A stretch of 64,000 bases of DNA from Pseudomonas putida (GTDB lineage Bacteria; Pseudomonadota; Gammaproteobacteria; Pseudomonadales; Pseudomonadaceae), in the NCBI RefSeq assembly GCF_002025705.1, contig NZ_CP018846.1:3463501-3527500 (forward strand), given 5' to 3'. Within the stretch, counting starts at the first letter, position 1; each line of letters starts with the position of its first letter. Made by a program: the position numbers and the translations under genes. This document shows, one piece after another, positions 1 through 10,107 of the stretch. Below the pieces are notes generated by a model. That model was given only the letters and a program-made list of their open reading frames with translations. It was not told the DNA's origin and ran no database searches.

Positions 1-26
1 GGCCCTTGAGTGGATTCCACACAGCC

Positions 27-761
27 TTAGAAAAGTGCTGGCAAACCGGCTGTTTCGCCACCATCAGCGACGAACTCTGCCCCTGTACTGAAAGAGCTTG
101 CATCGCTAGCGAGAAACAAGGCTAAGTTGCTGATCTCAGATGGATGGCCAGCACGACTCATTGGTACGTGTGTGAAGGATTGGTAGAGCCCGTCAATCAT
201 TGGCGTTTGGATATTGCCGGGATGGATCGAATTCACACGGATGTTGTAAGGCGCAAGATCAAGGGCTGCTGCCTTTGTAAGTCCTCGGATACCAAATTTC
301 GATGTGACATAGGCAGGAACCGAAGAAAATGCCTTAAGCCCGGAGGTCGATGAAACATTGATTATTGAACCGCCTCCCGCATTCTTCATTGCGGGAGCAA
401 CGGCACGTATTCCCTTGAAGGCACCGCTCAGATTGATTGAGGTTACGAGCTCCCATTCCTCGTCGGAGCATTCATCAACTGGTGTAAAACGAAGGATACC
501 GGCGTTGTTTATCAGCACGTCAACACGCCCAAATCGGTTGGTTGCAGCCTCAACAGCGCCTTCCCATTCTTGAGTACTCCTTACATCGAGATGCACTGCA
601 GTGGCATTGCTTCCCAGATCCCTGGCAAGCAGTTGAACCTTGTCATCAAGGACATCAGCCAGGACGACTTTCGCTCCCCCCGCGACGAAGGCGACAGCTT
701 CCGCTGCCCCCATGCCCTGACCAGCCCCAGTGATTAATACTACTTTGCCTTTCACATCCAT
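27..761 (-). CDS. SDR family NAD(P)-dependent oxidoreductase
   Basis: Classical short-chain dehydrogenase of 244 residues. The N-terminal nucleotide-binding motif TGAGQGMG is at residues 11-18, NNAG at 85-88, and the catalytic set is Ser138, Tyr151 and Lys155 (YVTSK). I start at the ATG at 761 because AAGGAG precedes it at normal spacing; the longer reading would need a TTG at 785. It should interconvert an alcohol and a ketone or aldehyde in the cytoplasm; the substrate cannot be read from the sequence. It lies downstream, on the same strand, of a diverged copy of the aldehyde dehydrogenase promoter region (1057-1195), so it is probably part of the same island regulon. The gene is complete, with its TAA stop at 27-29. 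Confidence 0.9.
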   Translation of the reverse strand: MDVKGKVVLITGAGQGMGAAEAVAFVAGGAKVVLADVLDDKVQLLARDLGSNATAVHLDVRSTQEWEGAVEAATNRFGRVDVLINNAGILRFTPVDECSDEEWELVTSINLSGAFKGIRAVAPAMKNAGGGSIINVSSTSGLKAFSSVPAYVTSKFGIRGLTKAAALDLAPYNIRVNSIHPGNIQTPMIDGLYQSFTHVPMSRAGHPSEISNLALFLASDASSFSTGAEFVADGGETAGLPALF

Positions 762-1056
762 AGGTGCCTGACTCCTTCTAGTCAATTTTATGCCAAACGT
801 GTCTTGTTTGTTTGACGCCTGCGACTACACCGCTCAGGAACTTTCTTAGTAGCAAGTGAGTACCCTTTAGACGAACTTTGGTTAGGTCAGATAATCCAAA
901 CCCATCATGCATGAAAAAATGTTCGACTGAGAGTCGCAATGCCTTGAACGAGTGGACAGTGCGTAGTTGAGTAGCAGAGACAGACTGGAGGGATTTTGCG
1001 AGGCATCTCAGAGTTGGAGCCGTTGAGGTGCAGGAGGCGATGTCGGTTAAAGGGTT
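762..1056. other. No recognisable gene; possible decayed sequence
   Basis: Between the SDR start and the promoter-like element at 1057-1195 I see no convincing gene. A minus-strand frame of about 105 codons (778-1095) opens only with TTG and its translation resembles nothing I know. On the minus strand the first codons after the duplicated promoter (ATG at 1066, then TTTGCGCAA) resemble the start of the aldehyde dehydrogenase gene at 17892, and the similarity then fades. The stretch may therefore hold the remains of a duplicated, degenerate gene start. Confidence 0.45.
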
Positions 1057-1195
1057 GCGCAAACATGGCGTGTTGCTCCGGCTTGTGAGGTTCAATGAAA
1101 CCTCTTGTTATTTTTGGGTGCCGCTTACGAACCTAGACGCGATCGTGAAGTTTAACCAATAGAAAAATTAGTGGAATCGATTCATAAAACACATC
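1057..1195 (-). promoter_or_regulatory. Diverged copy of the aldehyde dehydrogenase promoter and leader
   Basis: About 139 bp that aligns almost end to end with 17883-18023. Shared blocks on the + strand are TTGCTCCGGCT, GGGTGCCGCT, CGAACCTA, CCAAT followed by GAAAAA, ATCGAT or ATCGAT-like, and CATAAA; even the ribosome site (GCCGGAGCAA on the minus strand) and the ATG are kept. In the other copy this block lies directly before the aldehyde dehydrogenase gene. Here it would fire leftward toward the SDR whose start is at 761. That both copies are active promoters is inference. Confidence 0.6.
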
Positions 1196-1387
1196 ACGAC
1201 ACTGCCCGTCATCGAATATTATGCGAATCTTGAGAGGTCATTCACTGTTATTGCGAAAATCCAGCCATCGTGCAGAACCCACCGTTCACCATTTGGGAGT
1301 ATAGGGATCAGATGCTCGGAATCTACCTAGCTTAATCATCAAATTGCCCATGACTAGACTAAACCTTTCGGACTGAAGGAGAGGAAA

Positions 1388-2392
1388 ATGTCGTTCATGA
1401 GCAAAGCCAGTCGGGCCATCACTCAAAAACTGGATTCGCACCCAGGCCACCGACGCCTGTTCGCGCAGGGTGAACTCACGGTAGGCTTGATCATGCCGCT
1501 TGAAACCCATCCAGGGAAACCCGCGCCAACCATGGCCGATCACGCATCAATGGCGGTGAAAGCCGATCAGCTAGGATTTGCAGCGCTCTGGTTACGTGAC
1601 GTGCCCTTTTACGATCCAGATTACGGCGACGTTGCTCAGGTCTTTGATCCCATTCCATACATTGGTTATCTGACCGCGCTTACTCAAAACATCGTTCTAG
1701 GTACGACAGGGATAGTACTGCCGTTGCGTGAACCTCTATCACTCGCCAAGCAAATCGCCTCGCTCGATCAGCTTTCTACGGGACGCGTGATTCTAGGTAT
1801 ATCTTCCGGTGACCGGCCTGCGGACTACCCTTTGTTTGGCGTAGATTTCGACTCACGTGGCGCTCGATTCCGCGAGAGCTATACCGTTTTCAAGACTGTA
1901 ACCGAGCAGAGTTTCCCTTCATTCGACTCGCAATTTGGTCGTTCGAACGGCGGCTTTGATCTGATTCCTAAACCGTTTACAGGCCGGACGCCGACTCTGG
2001 CGGTGGGCCAAGCACAGCAATCGCTTGAGTGGATTGCGACTAATCTGGACGGCCTCATTCGAGCTGCACCAGATCCGTTTTACATCTCATCTGTGGCTAA
2101 GCAATGGCAAGATGCCGTTGCGCGGCATGCAGACTATGGAGCCTTTAAACCGCTTGGGCTGGGCATGTTCCTGGATCTATTTGAAAACGCGGAAGCCCCG
2201 ATGCGCCGTATACCCGGGGGCTTTCGATCAGGACGCAATGCGCTTATCGAGTTTTTTCAGACCGCCAAGGTCGCTGGCATTGGCCACATCGCTCTGAATC
2301 CAAAGGTGAGCCACCGACCTTATGCGGACGTCATGGAGGAGCTCGCCGAGGAAGTCCTTCCGCTCTTCCCTTCCCATGGCAGCCGCCGCTAG
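1388..2392 (+). CDS. LLM class (luciferase-like) flavin-dependent oxidoreductase
   Basis: A 334-residue bacterial-luciferase-like protein, close in pattern to the luciferase-type oxidoreductases of the BA3436 subfamily. The TIM-barrel signatures are visible: ADQLGFAALWLRDVPF near residue 60, LGTTGIVLPLREPLSLAKQ near 105-120 and STGRVILGISSGDRP near 135-150. Such proteins use reduced FMN and oxygen, or F420, for monooxygenation or Baeyer-Villiger-type chemistry. Start chosen at the ATG at 1388 after a strong GAAGGAGAGG site. It is transcribed alone and rightward, convergent with the MFS gene at 2478. A partner flavin reductase is not seen nearby. The family assignment is good; the substrate is unknown. 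Confidence 0.88.
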   Translation: MSFMSKASRAITQKLDSHPGHRRLFAQGELTVGLIMPLETHPGKPAPTMADHASMAVKADQLGFAALWLRDVPFYDPDYGDVAQVFDPIPYIGYLTALTQNIVLGTTGIVLPLREPLSLAKQIASLDQLSTGRVILGISSGDRPADYPLFGVDFDSRGARFRESYTVFKTVTEQSFPSFDSQFGRSNGGFDLIPKPFTGRTPTLAVGQAQQSLEWIATNLDGLIRAAPDPFYISSVAKQWQDAVARHADYGAFKPLGLGMFLDLFENAEAPMRRIPGGFRSGRNALIEFFQTAKVAGIGHIALNPKVSHRPYADVMEELAEEVLPLFPSHGSRR

Positions 2393-2477
2393 TTGATACA
2401 GACATCGAGGGACGCCTCATAGCTCGCGCTGCCTAACCAAAGCTCTCACGGCATTGCCTTGAGGCCGCCGCGGTAGG

Positions 2478-3692
2478 CTAACCCTTATGCTCGACCACTC
2501 CATCCTTGCCCAACAACAAATATCCAAGCGATGCGGCGACTACCACCAGCATTACCGCAGAGGCCTTCTCCATACCTAGCGCATCCACTGCCGCACCCAT
2601 GGCGATGATTCCGATGGCACTCCCCAAATATCCTGCGAGATAGAAAAGCGACCCCAAAGCCGCTCTGTGAGTACCAGGAGCAAGCGATGTAAAAACACCC
2701 ATTGCGCCCACGAACGTAGCGCCATAGCCCACCCCTGCAAGGACGGTAAAGAGTACGAATATTGATGGCTGATGCACGTACAAGGCGACCAGGCATCCCA
2801 CCCAGGCTACACAGATCAACGCCCCACCAACACTCATGGCGAGTTCAGGCCTGATGCGTCGGCAGAAGAATTGCGTCATCCCTGCAGTCGCCTGAAACGC
2901 TGTAACAAGCAAACCTGCAGAGGCATGGCTGTGCGTTGAGACCTCTGTCAGCGTGCTGATAATCATCGAAGGCCCTAATGCGACGAAAACCGATCCGACC
3001 GACCATGCGACCACCAAGATCAATGAGATCCGAGTGAACGCCCGCCAGCTGCCTCGCATTTGCTCGTCGAGGGTCAAACGCACACTGCCGCCGCTTATTT
3101 TGGAAGTGTGATGAACAACCTCCTCGCTCCACTCCACGCGACACAATCCCATTGCAGTCAGGATGGCCAGGCAAGCGTTAAGTACAAAAGGACTTGAGGT
3201 AGGATAAAAATCAACGCCTATGGCAACCGAGCTTAGGACGGGCCCCAAGGCTGCGCCGGACGTGAAAGAAACGGTGGCCAATACCGCTGCATGCCGCTTG
3301 CGATCTTGAGCATCAAAACCTACCAGCGCCGCGTTGGCGCTCCCCGTAAGTGCACCCGTTCCTACCCCGGCCAAAAAACGCCCGAGGAATAGTCCATAAA
3401 GCTCCGTAGAAAATGCGAATACCAATGACCCTGCGGCTACGGCTAACAGGGCTGGCACCAAGACAAAGCGACGATCCTCCAACCGGTCGGACAGCCTTCC
3501 CAGGACTGCCAACGCGAGCAAGACGCCGATGGCGTAAACGGCAAAAAGCGAGGTTAGGGTCGTCGACGAGAAATGCAGGGTCGCTTGATAAAGACCGTAC
3601 AAAGGGGATGGGGCTGTACTTCCTACGAGAGCGCTCAAAATGGCCAAGGAAACAAGCAAGCGAGCTTTAGCCAGAGAGGGATGTGCAGACAC
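2478..3692 (-). CDS. MFS transporter (probable exporter)
   Basis: A 404-residue hydrophobic protein with about 12 transmembrane segments. It carries the MFS loop 2-3 motif as GRLSDRLEDRR near residues 64-75, and GRFLAGVGTGALTGSANAAL in helix 4-5. Overall it resembles drug-efflux-type or sugar-efflux-type MFS permeases rather than the ACS-family importer at 33906. It stands alone between the convergent monooxygenase gene (1388-2392) and the RND operon terminators at 3845-3910. In an island with an RND pump, a role in exporting toxic substrate or intermediates is plausible, but the direction of transport is inference. Confidence 0.85.
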   Translation of the reverse strand: MSAHPSLAKARLLVSLAILSALVGSTAPSPLYGLYQATLHFSSTTLTSLFAVYAIGVLLALAVLGRLSDRLEDRRFVLVPALLAVAAGSLVFAFSTELYGLFLGRFLAGVGTGALTGSANAALVGFDAQDRKRHAAVLATVSFTSGAALGPVLSSVAIGVDFYPTSSPFVLNACLAILTAMGLCRVEWSEEVVHHTSKISGGSVRLTLDEQMRGSWRAFTRISLILVVAWSVGSVFVALGPSMIISTLTEVSTHSHASAGLLVTAFQATAGMTQFFCRRIRPELAMSVGGALICVAWVGCLVALYVHQPSIFVLFTVLAGVGYGATFVGAMGVFTSLAPGTHRAALGSLFYLAGYLGSAIGIIAMGAAVDALGMEKASAVMLVVVAASLGYLLLGKDGVVEHKG

Positions 3693-3844
3693 GAGTTAAC
3701 CACTTCGCTAGTCGGGGATGCGTAGACTATACCGATGCTTAGCCTGCTAAGCATTAGCCTGAAGGTTAATTCTCTAGCGTTGAACCATGGCTGAGCCCTT
3801 CCGAGGCTGGGCTGTTGTGATTACCGCTTATCCTGGCGAATTCG

Positions 3845-3880
3845 ACCAAAAAAGAAGGCGCCCTAAAGCGCCTTAAAAAG
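3845..3880 (-). terminator. Rho-independent terminator (distal of a tandem pair)
   Basis: On the minus strand a GC-rich stem AAGGCGC/GCGCCTT (arms 3868-3874 and 3855-3861) is followed by CTTTTTT. It lies downstream of the RND operon and backs up the terminator immediately before it. Confidence 0.75.
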
Positions 3881-3910
3881 ACTCCCACCAAAGGAGATCG
3901 GGGAGTTTTA
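3876..3910 (-). terminator. Rho-independent terminator of the RND operon
   Basis: On the minus strand the stem ACTCCC/GGGAGT (arms 3901-3906 and 3881-3886) is followed by CTTTTT, directly after the stop codon of the outer membrane channel gene at 3908. Together with the hairpin at 3855-3874 it forms a double terminator. Confidence 0.7.
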
Positions 3911-5332
3911 CTGCTTTGCTACAGGCGGCCTTTGGGAGACATCAGACCACCCTCCACCAAGCGCTTTGTACAATTGGATTTGGGACGTGAGTTGAGCAAG
4001 GTGATCGGTCAACAGTTGTTGCCGTGCAGACAAGAGCTGACGCTGGGCATCAAGCAAAGCCAAGTAGCTATCCACGCCTTCGTCGTAGCGCTGCTGCGCC
4101 ATCTGGTTGTACTCCTCGGAGGTGCGTACCAGATCACGCTGGCTTTCTATCTGCTTGCCCCAGGTTCCCAGCGCTGCCAAGCCATCCGCCACTTCGCGGA
4201 AGGCGGTCTGGATAACCGACTCATAGTTCGAAACTCCAATATCTTTCTGGATTTTCGCGTAGTCCAAACTCGCCTTGAGTCGTCCGCCATTGAAAATGGG
4301 GAGATTGATTTGAGGCGCGAAGCTCCAGCTTTCCGAACCTGAATCAAACAGGCCGCTCAGTCGGCTGCTGGCAGTCCCTGCGCCCCCCGTCAACGTGATA
4401 CTCGGGAAAAAAGCCGCACGGGCAGCGCCGATATTTGCATTGGCCGCGCGCAGCTGATGCTCGGCGGCACGGATGTCTGGACGTTGTTGTATCAGCTCCG
4501 CGGGCAGCCCTGCTGGTATGTCTGCGAGCAAGGTTGCGTCCAAATTCACGCCGCTCAGGTTTGCCGGAATGTTCGTCCCTAGCAGAAGCCGCAGAGCATT
4601 TGCGTCCTGGGCAACCTGACGGGTGAATGCGTGTACCTGCCCGCGCGCGCTGTCTACGAGTGTCCTTGCCTGACGTACATCGAGATCTGAAGCAGTACCG
4701 GCCTCGCTGCTGGCTTGTACCAGATCCAGATTGTGCCGGTAGTTTTGCAGTGTCGACTGCGTGACCTCCAGAAGCTGCTGATCAGTGCGCCATGTGAAAT
4801 AGGCGATCGCAACGTTGGCGACCAAGCCCAACTGCACGCTCCGTTGCGTTTCTTCGCTAGCGAGATACGTTTCCAGCGCATTCTGATCAAGGCTGCGTAC
4901 GCGGCCCCAAACGTCCAGCTCGTAGCTTGTTAGCCCTACCTGAAGACTGTTATCCCCCGCTGTGGTTTGTTGACCCGTTGTTGAAAGGTCACTCGGGGTT
5001 CGGGAGCGCCCAGTGCGCCCTTCAATTCTAATCTCAGGCAGCAGCGCCGCCCCCTGGATGCGGTACTGCGCGCGGTATGCGTCAACACTCAGTGCCGCTT
5101 TGCGCAGGTCGCGATTGTTGGACAGAGCCAAATCCACCAGTTCATGCAAGGCTGGATCTTTGAAGAAGGTTTTCCAATCGATCTTCGCTAGGCTTCCTGA
5201 AGACGGGGCCGCATACGCGGCGCCCTCAGGAAATGTATGGGGAACCGGCGCCTCGGGACGTTGGTAATCGGGGATCAGACTGCAACCACCCAGTGTCATC
5301 GCCAACACCAAGAGTAGAGGTTTATGCGTCAT
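3908..5332 (-). CDS. RND efflux system outer membrane channel lipoprotein (OprM/TtgC type)
   Basis: A 474-residue TolC-like protein of the NodT/OprM family. It starts with a lipoprotein signal whose lipobox LGGC puts the acylated Cys at about residue 16, followed by the family opening [10 protein letters not shown]. Two OEP repeats follow, with features such as [13 protein letters not shown] and [18 protein letters not shown] near the middle and AALGTWGKQ and [13 protein letters not shown] near the end. It should form the trimeric outer membrane duct of a tripartite pump. Its ATG at 5332 overlaps the end of the permease gene by 11 bp, and its ribosome site (GAGGGAGC) lies inside the permease coding sequence, so translation is coupled. 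It is the last gene of the operon. Confidence 0.95.
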   Translation of the reverse strand: MTHKPLLLVLAMTLGGCSLIPDYQRPEAPVPHTFPEGAAYAAPSSGSLAKIDWKTFFKDPALHELVDLALSNNRDLRKAALSVDAYRAQYRIQGAALLPEIRIEGRTGRSRTPSDLSTTGQQTTAGDNSLQVGLTSYELDVWGRVRSLDQNALETYLASEETQRSVQLGLVANVAIAYFTWRTDQQLLEVTQSTLQNYRHNLDLVQASSEAGTASDLDVRQARTLVDSARGQVHAFTRQVAQDANALRLLLGTNIPANLSGVNLDATLLADIPAGLPAELIQQRPDIRAAEHQLRAANANIGAARAAFFPSITLTGGAGTASSRLSGLFDSGSESWSFAPQINLPIFNGGRLKASLDYAKIQKDIGVSNYESVIQTAFREVADGLAALGTWGKQIESQRDLVRTSEEYNQMAQQRYDEGVDSYLALLDAQRQLLSARQQLLTDHLAQLTSQIQLYKALGGGWSDVSQRPPVAKQ

Positions 5333-8300
5333 GTTGAGCTCCCTCAGGGGTAGCTACGCGCACAGCCCCACGTTGCTTGGACTTGAATATTTTTGTCACA
5401 GCTACGTAGAACAACGGCACGAAGAAAATGGCCAAGAATGTTGCCGCGAGCGTACCCCCGACTACCGCTGTACCAATCGAATGCTGGCTTCCACTGCCTG
5501 GCCCATAAGCGCGTGCAAGAGGCAGCGTACCCATCACGAACGCGATAGAAGTCATGATGATTGGACGGAGTCGCAGACGAGCTGCCTCGGTTGCAGCCTG
5601 TACCAAGGTACGGCCCTGGTTTTCGTAGAGGTCTTTTGCGAACTCGACGATCAGGATGGCGTTCTTCGCTGCAAGCCCCATGGTCGTCAACATGCCGACC
5701 TGGAAGAACACGTCGTTGGAAAGACCTCGCCCCAGCGTTGCAGCAACCGCACCAAGCACCCCCAGCGGCACGACGAGCATGATCGATACTGGTACCGACC
5801 AGCTCTCATACAGCGCTGCAAGGCAGAGGAATACGATCATCAGTGAGAGCACATAGAGTGTCGTCGCTTGAGAACCGGCTGCTCGTTCTTCATAAGAAAG
5901 ACCAGTCCAGGACACTCCAAAGCCATTTGGCAGCTGCGAAGCGACCCGCTCAATCGCTGCCATGGCATCACCTGTGCTGTAGCCAGGTGCTGGCTGACCC
6001 AGCAACTCGACAGAAGGGATGCCGTTATAGCGCTCCAGCTTAGGCGAGCCGTAGACCCACTGACCACTGGCGAACGAGGAGAATGGCACCATCTGCCCAG
6101 CCGCATTTCGAACGTACCACTTGTCAAAGTCTTCAGGCGAAATCCGAGCGTCCATTTCTCCCTGGACATAAACCTTTTTCACACGCCCTTTGTCGATGAA
6201 ATCGTTGACGTAAGTGGAACCCCAAGCAACAGACATCGTGTCATCGATCGACTCGATCGAAACCTGCAGCGCCCGAGCCTTCTCGTCATCAATCGTCACC
6301 TGGTACTGAGCTTCATCAGAGAGTCCGTTAGGCCTAACGATGGCCAGCGCAGGCTCCTTGGCCACCAGTTTGAGCAACTGGTCGCGAGCCTCCATCAACG
6401 CAGCATGGCCACGAGCGCCGTTGTCCTGAAGGAAGAGGTCAAAACCTGTTGCGTTGCCCATTTCCATGATTGCAGGAGGAACGATCGAAACGACATGGGC
6501 ATCACGGACAGTGCTGGCAAAACGTGTAATCCGCTGAGCAATCGCAAAGGCTGAGTTTTCGCTGGAAGTACGCTCCTCAAATGGCTTGAGTCGAACCCAG
6601 ATCACGGCAGAATTCTGCCCCCGGCCCGCAAAGTTGAAGCCGCTAAGGTTGAACGCCGAGACGACACCTTCTTTCTCATCTTCCAACAGATAGTTTCGAA
6701 CTTGGTCGATGACAGCTTGGGTACGCTCAGCACTGCTGTTGGGCGGCGTCTGAATTTGCACAATCAACAATCCTTGGTCTTCATCCGGCAGGAAAGCAGA
6801 CGGCAGATTGCGGAACATGGCGACTACGCCAAGGAGCAGCAATGCGTAAATCACGAAGGTACGCTTGGGATTGCGCAAGATCTTGGAGATCGAAGAGGCG
6901 TAGCGATCGGTGTTGCGCTCAAAGACGCGGTTGAACCAGGCGAAGAAACCAGTTTGTTTCTTCTCGCCACCGGCATGGGCTTTGAGCATGGTGGCGCAAA
7001 GTGCCGGGGTGAAAACCAAAGCGACCAGTACAGAGAGCCCCATCGCGGTGATGATGGTGATAGAGAACTGCCGGTAGATAATGCCTGCAGAACCACCGAA
7101 GAAAGCCATTGGCATGAATACAGCACTAATGACCAAGCCGATCCCTACCAGCGCCCCGGAGATCTGCTGCATCGACTTGTAGGTGGCTTCACGTGGCGAT
7201 AGGTGCTCCTCCTCCATCAGTCGCTCAACGTTTTCCACGACCACGATGGCATCGTCCACGAGCAGGCCGATTGCGAGAACCATGGCGAACATCGTCATTA
7301 CGTTGATGGTGAAACCACAGGCGTACAGCACACCAAAGGTGCCGAGAAGTACAACCGGCACCGCCAGGGTTGGGATCAACGTCGCGCGGATATTCTGCAA
7401 GAACAGCAGCATGACCAGGAATACCAGCACCACTGCTTCAAACAGGGTGTGCACCACCGAGTCGATCGAGGCTTTCACAGAGGGACTGGTGTCGTAGGGG
7501 TAAACTACTTCTACTCCGGGCGGCAGGTAAGGCTTGAGCTGGTCGACAGTATTTTTGACGCGTTCGACGGCCTCAAGCATGTTCGCACCGGTGGCCAAGC
7601 GCAGTGCAATACCTGCGGCAGGCTTACCGTTGTAGTTCACGTCGAAGGAGTAGGTTTCATTGCCCAATACCACTTCGCCGAGATCCTTCAAGCGGATCTG
7701 AGAGCCGTCTGGCTGTACCTTGACCAGAATTTCCTTGAACTCATCAGCGCTTTTCAACCGGGTTTTACCGATTACCGTCGCGCTCAGCTCAACACCTTTT
7801 CGAGTCGGCAGCCCGCCAACAGATCCTGAGGATACCTGGACGTTCTGCGCCGAAATGGCTGCTGTAACATCGCTAGGCATCAACTGGTAGCTGTTGAGTT
7901 TGGCGGGATCCAGCCAGATGCGCATCGCGTTCTGGAAGCCGAAGACGAAGAAGTCGCCTACGCCTTGGGTGCGGGACAAAGGATCCTGAAAGTTAGAGAC
8001 AATGATGTTGCCCAGATCACCGTAGCTCAGCTTCCCATCCTTCGAATAAATGCTAACCAGCAGCATGAAATTCACCTGGAACTTCACCACGCGGATCCCT
8101 TGTCGCTGCACCTCCGCCGGCAGGTTAGGCGTTGCAAGCTGAAGCTTGTTCTGCACCTGAACCTGCGCGATATCAGGATTGACGCCCTGGTCGAACGTAA
8201 CTGTGATTTCTACGCTACCGTCACTGTTCGCTGCTGAGCTGATGTAGCGCAAGCCATCCAGGCCGTTCAACTGCTGCTCGATGACTTGCACCACAGTATC

Positions 8301-8474
8301 TTGAACGGTCTGCGCAGAAGCTCCTGGGTAAGTTACGGTAATCTGAACAGCCGGCGCCGCGATGTTGGGGTACTGGTTGACAGGGAGGCTGTGGATCGCC
8401 AGTGCTCCACCCAGCATGATCGCCAGGGCAATCACCCAGGCGAAGATGGGTCGATCAATAAAGAAACGAGACAT
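5322..8474 (-). CDS. RND multidrug/solvent efflux permease (HAE1, MexB/TtgB type)
   Basis: A 1050-residue inner membrane proton-driven pump, the usual length for the HAE1 family. The start [20 protein letters not shown] is characteristic. The proton-relay Asp pair is in [18 protein letters not shown] (around residues 405-410) and the partner Lys in [16 protein letters not shown] (around 940). Two large periplasmic loops and 12 transmembrane helices follow the standard layout. Pumps of this type in P. putida (TtgABC, TtgDEF, TtgGHI) expel solvents, aromatics and antibiotics. It is transcribed with the adaptor (10 bp upstream) and the channel (overlapping). Which named pump it matches best cannot be settled without alignment. 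Confidence 0.96.
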   Translation of the reverse strand: MSRFFIDRPIFAWVIALAIMLGGALAIHSLPVNQYPNIAAPAVQITVTYPGASAQTVQDTVVQVIEQQLNGLDGLRYISSAANSDGSVEITVTFDQGVNPDIAQVQVQNKLQLATPNLPAEVQRQGIRVVKFQVNFMLLVSIYSKDGKLSYGDLGNIIVSNFQDPLSRTQGVGDFFVFGFQNAMRIWLDPAKLNSYQLMPSDVTAAISAQNVQVSSGSVGGLPTRKGVELSATVIGKTRLKSADEFKEILVKVQPDGSQIRLKDLGEVVLGNETYSFDVNYNGKPAAGIALRLATGANMLEAVERVKNTVDQLKPYLPPGVEVVYPYDTSPSVKASIDSVVHTLFEAVVLVFLVMLLFLQNIRATLIPTLAVPVVLLGTFGVLYACGFTINVMTMFAMVLAIGLLVDDAIVVVENVERLMEEEHLSPREATYKSMQQISGALVGIGLVISAVFMPMAFFGGSAGIIYRQFSITIITAMGLSVLVALVFTPALCATMLKAHAGGEKKQTGFFAWFNRVFERNTDRYASSISKILRNPKRTFVIYALLLLGVVAMFRNLPSAFLPDEDQGLLIVQIQTPPNSSAERTQAVIDQVRNYLLEDEKEGVVSAFNLSGFNFAGRGQNSAVIWVRLKPFEERTSSENSAFAIAQRITRFASTVRDAHVVSIVPPAIMEMGNATGFDLFLQDNGARGHAALMEARDQLLKLVAKEPALAIVRPNGLSDEAQYQVTIDDEKARALQVSIESIDDTMSVAWGSTYVNDFIDKGRVKKVYVQGEMDARISPEDFDKWYVRNAAGQMVPFSSFASGQWVYGSPKLERYNGIPSVELLGQPAPGYSTGDAMAAIERVASQLPNGFGVSWTGLSYEERAAGSQATTLYVLSLMIVFLCLAALYESWSVPVSIMLVVPLGVLGAVAATLGRGLSNDVFFQVGMLTTMGLAAKNAILIVEFAKDLYENQGRTLVQAATEAARLRLRPIIMTSIAFVMGTLPLARAYGPGSGSQHSIGTAVVGGTLAATFLAIFFVPLFYVAVTKIFKSKQRGAVRVATPEGAQHDA

Positions 8475-8484
8475 CGTCGACCTC

Positions 8485-9615
8485 TCAGTTTGCCGTCAAA
8501 GCGGTGTTTACGTGGACGTTCGATGCAGGCTGTCCTTCGACAACCGAGTCCGATTGAACGAACTGCAGCCCCTCGGTAATAACCCGCTCACCTGGGCGCA
8601 CTCCACTGTCTACGAGCCATGCGTTCCCTACGGTTCGCACAGTCTCGAGATCGCGCAGCTCCACATGATTGTCGGCAGTGATTACCCATGCAGTCGCGAC
8701 ACCCCTACTGTCCCTGACAATGGCTTGCTGAGGCACCAGCATCGCGTTCTCCCGCACCCCCTCTTTCACCTGGGCATGAACAAACATTCCAGGCAAAAGA
8801 GCCCGTTCAGGATTGGGGAAAACGGCGCGCAAAGTCACCGAGCCGGTGCCTTGGTCAACACTCACTTCGGAGAATTTCAAGGAACCGGTTAGTGGGTAGG
8901 CACTGCCGTCATCCAAAGTGAGGCTGACCTCAGCCTGGTCTGTGCCGGAGGTCTTCAAATCACCTGATTTCATTGCACGCTTGAGGGCAAGGATGCGGGT
9001 GATGGGTTGAGTGACATCGACATAGATCGGATCGAGCTGATTGACCGTTGCCATAGCAGCGCTCTGGCCGTCAGTCACAAGCGCACCTTCAGTGACAGCG
9101 GATCGGCCAATCCGGCCAGTGATAGGTGAAAGCACTTTGGTGTACTGGACGTTAATGTCGGCTACACGCTTGTCGGCTTCAGCCTGCTTCCACGCAGCCA
9201 CGGCGTCATCATGCTGTTGCTGACTTACCGCGCGAGCTTTCAGCAGACGCTCGTAACGCTCAGCAAGGTTACGTGCACTGCGCAGATTGGCCTCAGCTCG
9301 CGCTTGCTGAGCCAAATATGTCCGCGGGTCAATTTGATAGAGCTGCTGGCCCTGCTTGACCTCAGTCCCTTCTGTAAACAGTCGGCGCTCCAGAATGCCT
9401 GCAACTTGCGGGCGGACTTCTGCGACACGAAACGCGGATGTGCGTCCAGGAAGATCAGTGCTGAGGGTTAGTGGCGCCTCCTGGATCTCGTAATATCCCA
9501 CTTTCAGGGCTGCGGGGCTCGCAGCTTGATCTTCCGCAGAATTACACCCAGCCAACAGCAATGCAGCAGAGAGAGGCAGTACCCCTAACGCGGCCTTGGA
9601 AAACGATCTGTTCAT
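8485..9615 (-). CDS. RND efflux periplasmic adaptor lipoprotein (MexA/TtgA type)
   Basis: A 376-residue membrane fusion protein. The lipobox is LLLAGC, and the mature part shows the adaptor order: beta-barrel start ([18 protein letters not shown]), a lipoyl half ([16 protein letters not shown]), an alpha-hairpin with coiled-coil character ([18 protein letters not shown]), a second lipoyl half ([12 protein letters not shown]) and the MP domain. I chose the ATG at 9615 because GGAG precedes it and the signal peptide begins there; an in-frame extension to 9693 has no support. It is the first gene of the pump operon. The 490 bp upstream contain no repressor gene, which is unusual for Ttg-type pumps. 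Confidence 0.94.
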   Translation of the reverse strand: MNRSFSKAALGVLPLSAALLLAGCNSAEDQAASPAALKVGYYEIQEAPLTLSTDLPGRTSAFRVAEVRPQVAGILERRLFTEGTEVKQGQQLYQIDPRTYLAQQARAEANLRSARNLAERYERLLKARAVSQQQHDDAVAAWKQAEADKRVADINVQYTKVLSPITGRIGRSAVTEGALVTDGQSAAMATVNQLDPIYVDVTQPITRILALKRAMKSGDLKTSGTDQAEVSLTLDDGSAYPLTGSLKFSEVSVDQGTGSVTLRAVFPNPERALLPGMFVHAQVKEGVRENAMLVPQQAIVRDSRGVATAWVITADNHVELRDLETVRTVGNAWLVDSGVRPGERVITEGLQFVQSDSVVEGQPASNVHVNTALTAN

Positions 9616-10107
9616 AAAAACTCCGCTACTTGACCACTTGGACACGCACGTGCTCGCACGAGCCTGGATGCCCAAGCTCGCATAGCCGGTCATGTAGAAT
9701 TTTGGTGCGAATGATGATGTCGACAGGGGCTGAACCCAGGCGCCATCGCTTGGAGAGAATTCTAAGGCTCATCCTGACTTTAATTAATCAGGTAAAATTC
9801 CAGTCATTTCATCCCCAAATTCCAATATAGAATTCAGGCAGCACCCGGGCACGCGGATGCGATCAGCTGAGTGGTAGGCTGCCGAGTGGGAGCATGTAGG
9901 CGCTTGTCCTGCTCCGCAGTTAGTGCAGGAACCGGAGGATTTGGAAGGTGTTGAAAGGAATATCGAGTGCGAGGCTCTAGACTGCCTGGCGCGAGACCTC
10001 AATAGATGAGCCGCCAAGACTCGGATGTGGCTGCTGTTCCTCCTCTGTTCATCTTGGAACGCAAACCACATCTAACGCAGAGCCGCGCCCAGCAGGCTGG
10101 ACTGTTT
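9616..10107. other. Intergenic region upstream of the RND operon
   Basis: Nearly 500 bp without a credible gene; short frames here have unnatural composition. It must contain the leftward pump promoter. The clearest structure is a palindrome CCTGA-N10-TCAGG with an AT-rich TTTAATTAA core at 9773-9792, about 160 bp before the adaptor start. Confidence 0.6.
9773..9792. promoter_or_regulatory. Candidate operator palindrome before the RND pump
   Basis: CCTGACTTTAATTAATCAGG: the outer arms are exact and the core is AT-rich. A similar but shorter sequence, CCTACTTTAATTAGG, lies at 13609-13623 before the NTF2-like gene that starts at 13520. On both minus strands the shared string is TAATTAAAGT followed by AGG. 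It might bind a common regulator such as the LysR protein at 19973-20935; this is inference. Confidence 0.35.

Noticed and set aside
778..1095. Minus-strand frame of 105 codons between the SDR and the duplicated promoter
   Set aside because: It begins with TTG inside the duplicated leader, has no ribosome site of its own and no recognisable protein features.
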